NCBI GenBank assembly: GCA_029204225.1 | Contig: CM055104.1 | Location: 38,306,527-38,370,526 of the forward strand | DNA from: Diphasiastrum complanatum | Lineage: Eukaryota; Streptophyta; Lycopodiopsida; Lycopodiales; Lycopodiaceae | Length of the DNA stretch: 64,000 bases | Reading direction: 5' to 3' | Shown: positions 61,761 through 64,000 of the stretch, one piece after another | How positions within the stretch are numbered: the first letter of the stretch is position 1 | How the letters are laid out: every line of letters begins with the position of its first letter | The notes under the pieces: generated by a model | Databases searched by the model: none | What the model was told of the DNA's origin: nothing | What the model saw: the letters and a program-made list of their open reading frames with translations, nothing else | Made by a program: the position numbers and the translations under genes

Positions 61761-64000
61761 TTGTTAAATTTATGTAGAGCTCTTGTGAAACCCAAAGCTC
61801 GTGGTGATGTAATAAAGCCATAGTGTGATATTGTGGCTCGTTGCATTTTGTAGTCTTCAAGTAGAATCAAGCTTGATGCTTATGCTTCTTGAAAACTTTT
61901 CAACAAAATAATTTCTAAAAGAGCTTGGAATACCAAAAGACTTTATCAACAAAAGGCACTAGTTGTTGTCGACTCATCTCTCTTGTAGAGTTGGACGAGG
62001 GCAGTGACATGGCTTTGGAGGAATTGGTAGCCTCTAAATTGAAAAGAGCCAATGACGAGATGTTATCAAATGTTTTTCTTGATACACATGCATTGGGAGA
62101 CACAAGCAGAGGAAGCTACAAAGTGAAAAAGGTGAAATTTTTTAGGTCTCTCTAGGTTGGGGAGGGAGCACAATCTCATGTACAGGGAGTAAACAATTTC
62201 TCCCACAATTAGAAAGACCTAAACCACCATCTTTAGGATGAGATGAGGAAATGTTCTATCTAAGGACGCTTTTGTTGTCACCCTATAAGAACTATTTAAA
62301 TCTAGTGGTAAGCATATTGGCAAACTAGAATCGAAGGCCATCCCCATACAATGACAGCCAAATTTCAAAATTTGATCCAATTTCTGCAATGCAAATGAGA
62401 CGTGAACCTACCCATCATTAGGCTAGAATTAAATAAAATATGTGTTTCAAGAGCCTCAACAAATCATGACATAATTCCATAGTAGCCAGGATTCCTAACT
62501 CAATTATCTTTCCATGTTGAACTTGTCTATTACTAACTATGTTTGCAAAGAGTAGATTTTTTTTATAATGATGTCAATCCAATTAAATGGTAAAAAAATA
62601 TAAGCATGTCATAAGTTCCACTATTTCAGAATTTTTTCTTGAAACTATAAGCCAGACTTATTTACTATTCAATCTATGAATGAATGTAAGTGATTTTGTA
62701 CCAATCTTACTACATGACATGGCAATGTTATCATATATTGTCCACATTAGATGTCAAATGGTAATGTGTTTTTGTGCCACCATTGCTAAGATGGATAAGA
62801 GTGTTATTTGTGGAGATGACAAACTAGGCTGAAATCCTAGTATGTGCATGGAATAAAGACATCCATAAGCCCATGGGCTCCCAAACTGGCATGGACTGCG
62901 AAGGGGATTTGCAACACAAATATTGTACATAGTTATGCTAAGTAATATCTTTGCCAAATTTTTTTTTTTAGTGTGTGCATGACATCCACCTACTATGTCA
63001 AACTTGGCTTTATTATAAATCTAACATCAAATGTAGTAATTATGACAAATAATGGCTCATATTTCTTTGCAAATTACTTTTCATAATAAGGAATGTTAAG
63101 GCTGTATACATACAACTAGAAAATCCATCATCCATACATAAAGTAGAGTCAAGTTGACAAGTTTGTTAGGAAATGTTAGTTCCACAATATTAAATAGGTT
63201 TTTTTTTATTTAGATGATTGCAAGTGTAAGCAATCTAAGAATATTATAAATATGAATATATTTATAACGTAATCTTTTTGTGAGCACCCACACTATATAG
63301 TACATCTTACACAAATGAAATCTACTTTCAGTTAGTTCTTCCATATTATTTGATTAGTACAACTCAATATCACGAGAAAAAATTACTACTAACACTTATA
63401 AAGTAATTTAGTACTACTTATCTGAAAAAGAAAGTACGCTTTTGAATTGAAAATATAACTAGAAAGCTAGTGTCAGCAACATACCTTTAAAATAGTATCT
63501 AGGAACACATGCAAAAGGTATTGGCGATAAGAGTTTCTTTTTTAGACATAGTCATAGTAAGTTACATGACATGTGCCCCATGAATACTTTATAAGGGACA
63601 TGAATTTTGTTGGGTAGACAAAATCTATGTTGTCACTATTTGTGCATGCCCTTGTAATGCAACATGATTGTATCAAGTATAGTATTGAAACAACTAGTGC
63701 ATCATCAAAATATATATCAAAGCATGATACAAGGTAAGTGAGAATGTTATACGCATACTAATGGCTATGAGGGTTTTAAGTGTATGTTGGCACATTGAAG
63801 TCAATTGGGTTACGTGGTAGAACATTTTTTTTCTGGTGGTACAGTGTTAAACTCAAGGGTGGAACAATATTTTGTTTTTGAGTCTAATTTGCAAGGACAT
63901 GTATGTAGAGCTTAACATAATGTATGCTAGTGTCTATAGATTGTAGACAAGTTGGATAAGACCTTAAAGTTTGGTACTCTAGAATCATATTTGATTTCAT
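61761..64000. other. AT-rich sequence, no gene recognised
   Basis: Short open frames (for example 61925-62155) contain no recognisable domain. No repeat array longer than a few units was seen. Confidence 0.4.

Overview
The window is a repeat-dense stretch of a land-plant nuclear genome. The evidence is spliced genes with GT/AG introns, a plant-type ATL RING-H2 gene, decayed Ty1/copia, Ty3/gypsy and LINE retrotransposons, and many long GA/CT and TA microsatellites. The (GA)n abundance and relic density suggest a large genome, for example a fern, lycophyte or gymnosperm, but the sequence does not fix the lineage. No rRNA, tRNA or CRISPR array was recognised.

Layout. 1-1560: minus-strand LINE relic. 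3079-7824 (minus): first three exons of a nuclear MnmG/GidA tRNA-modification gene with an organelle-type presequence, a (CT)n tract just before the ATG, and a 4-kb first intron holding copia-like and (TG)n(CG)n sequence; later exons were not found. 8.7-15.4 kb: three GA arrays, a minus-strand copia with its 5' LTR, and hairpin-rich non-coding DNA. 15.4-16.9 kb: an unrecognised coiled-coil reading frame. 17.0-23.8 kb: nested wreckage in which a nearly complete plus-strand copia with a 1.2-kb 3' LTR abuts a minus-strand gypsy gag relic, flanked by minus-strand copia pieces. 24.2-24.9 kb: a compound CT array with duplicated spacers. 25-31.9 kb: copia and gypsy fragments and a 4.0-kb segment bounded by terminal inverted repeats.

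32.9-40.1 kb (minus): a Ty3/gypsy element with RT, integrase, a large extra reading frame between pol and the 3' LTR, and the 3' LTR. This is the most interesting mobile element here. 40.3-40.7 kb: the chromodomain end of another gypsy. 42.8-43.7 kb (minus): a two-exon ATL-type RING-H2 ubiquitin ligase, the best intact gene, with a six-copy degenerate tandem repeat directly upstream. 47.7-48.8 kb: LINE RT relic. 50.4-50.8 kb (minus): terminal exon of a small plant protein with SGPLY motifs. 52.1-53.3 kb: gypsy RT/RNase H/integrase relic. 53.7-58.3 kb: possible exons of an unrecognised minus-strand gene, a three-copy 207-bp repeat, a seven-copy 65-bp repeat, and a G-box-rich promoter-like region. 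58.4-64 kb: AT-rich DNA with short duplications, no gene recognised.

The host genes look unrelated to each other: organelle tRNA modification (MnmG), membrane-anchored ubiquitination (ATL) and one unknown. Tandem duplications near gene starts and microsatellites inside LTRs are the recurrent themes.
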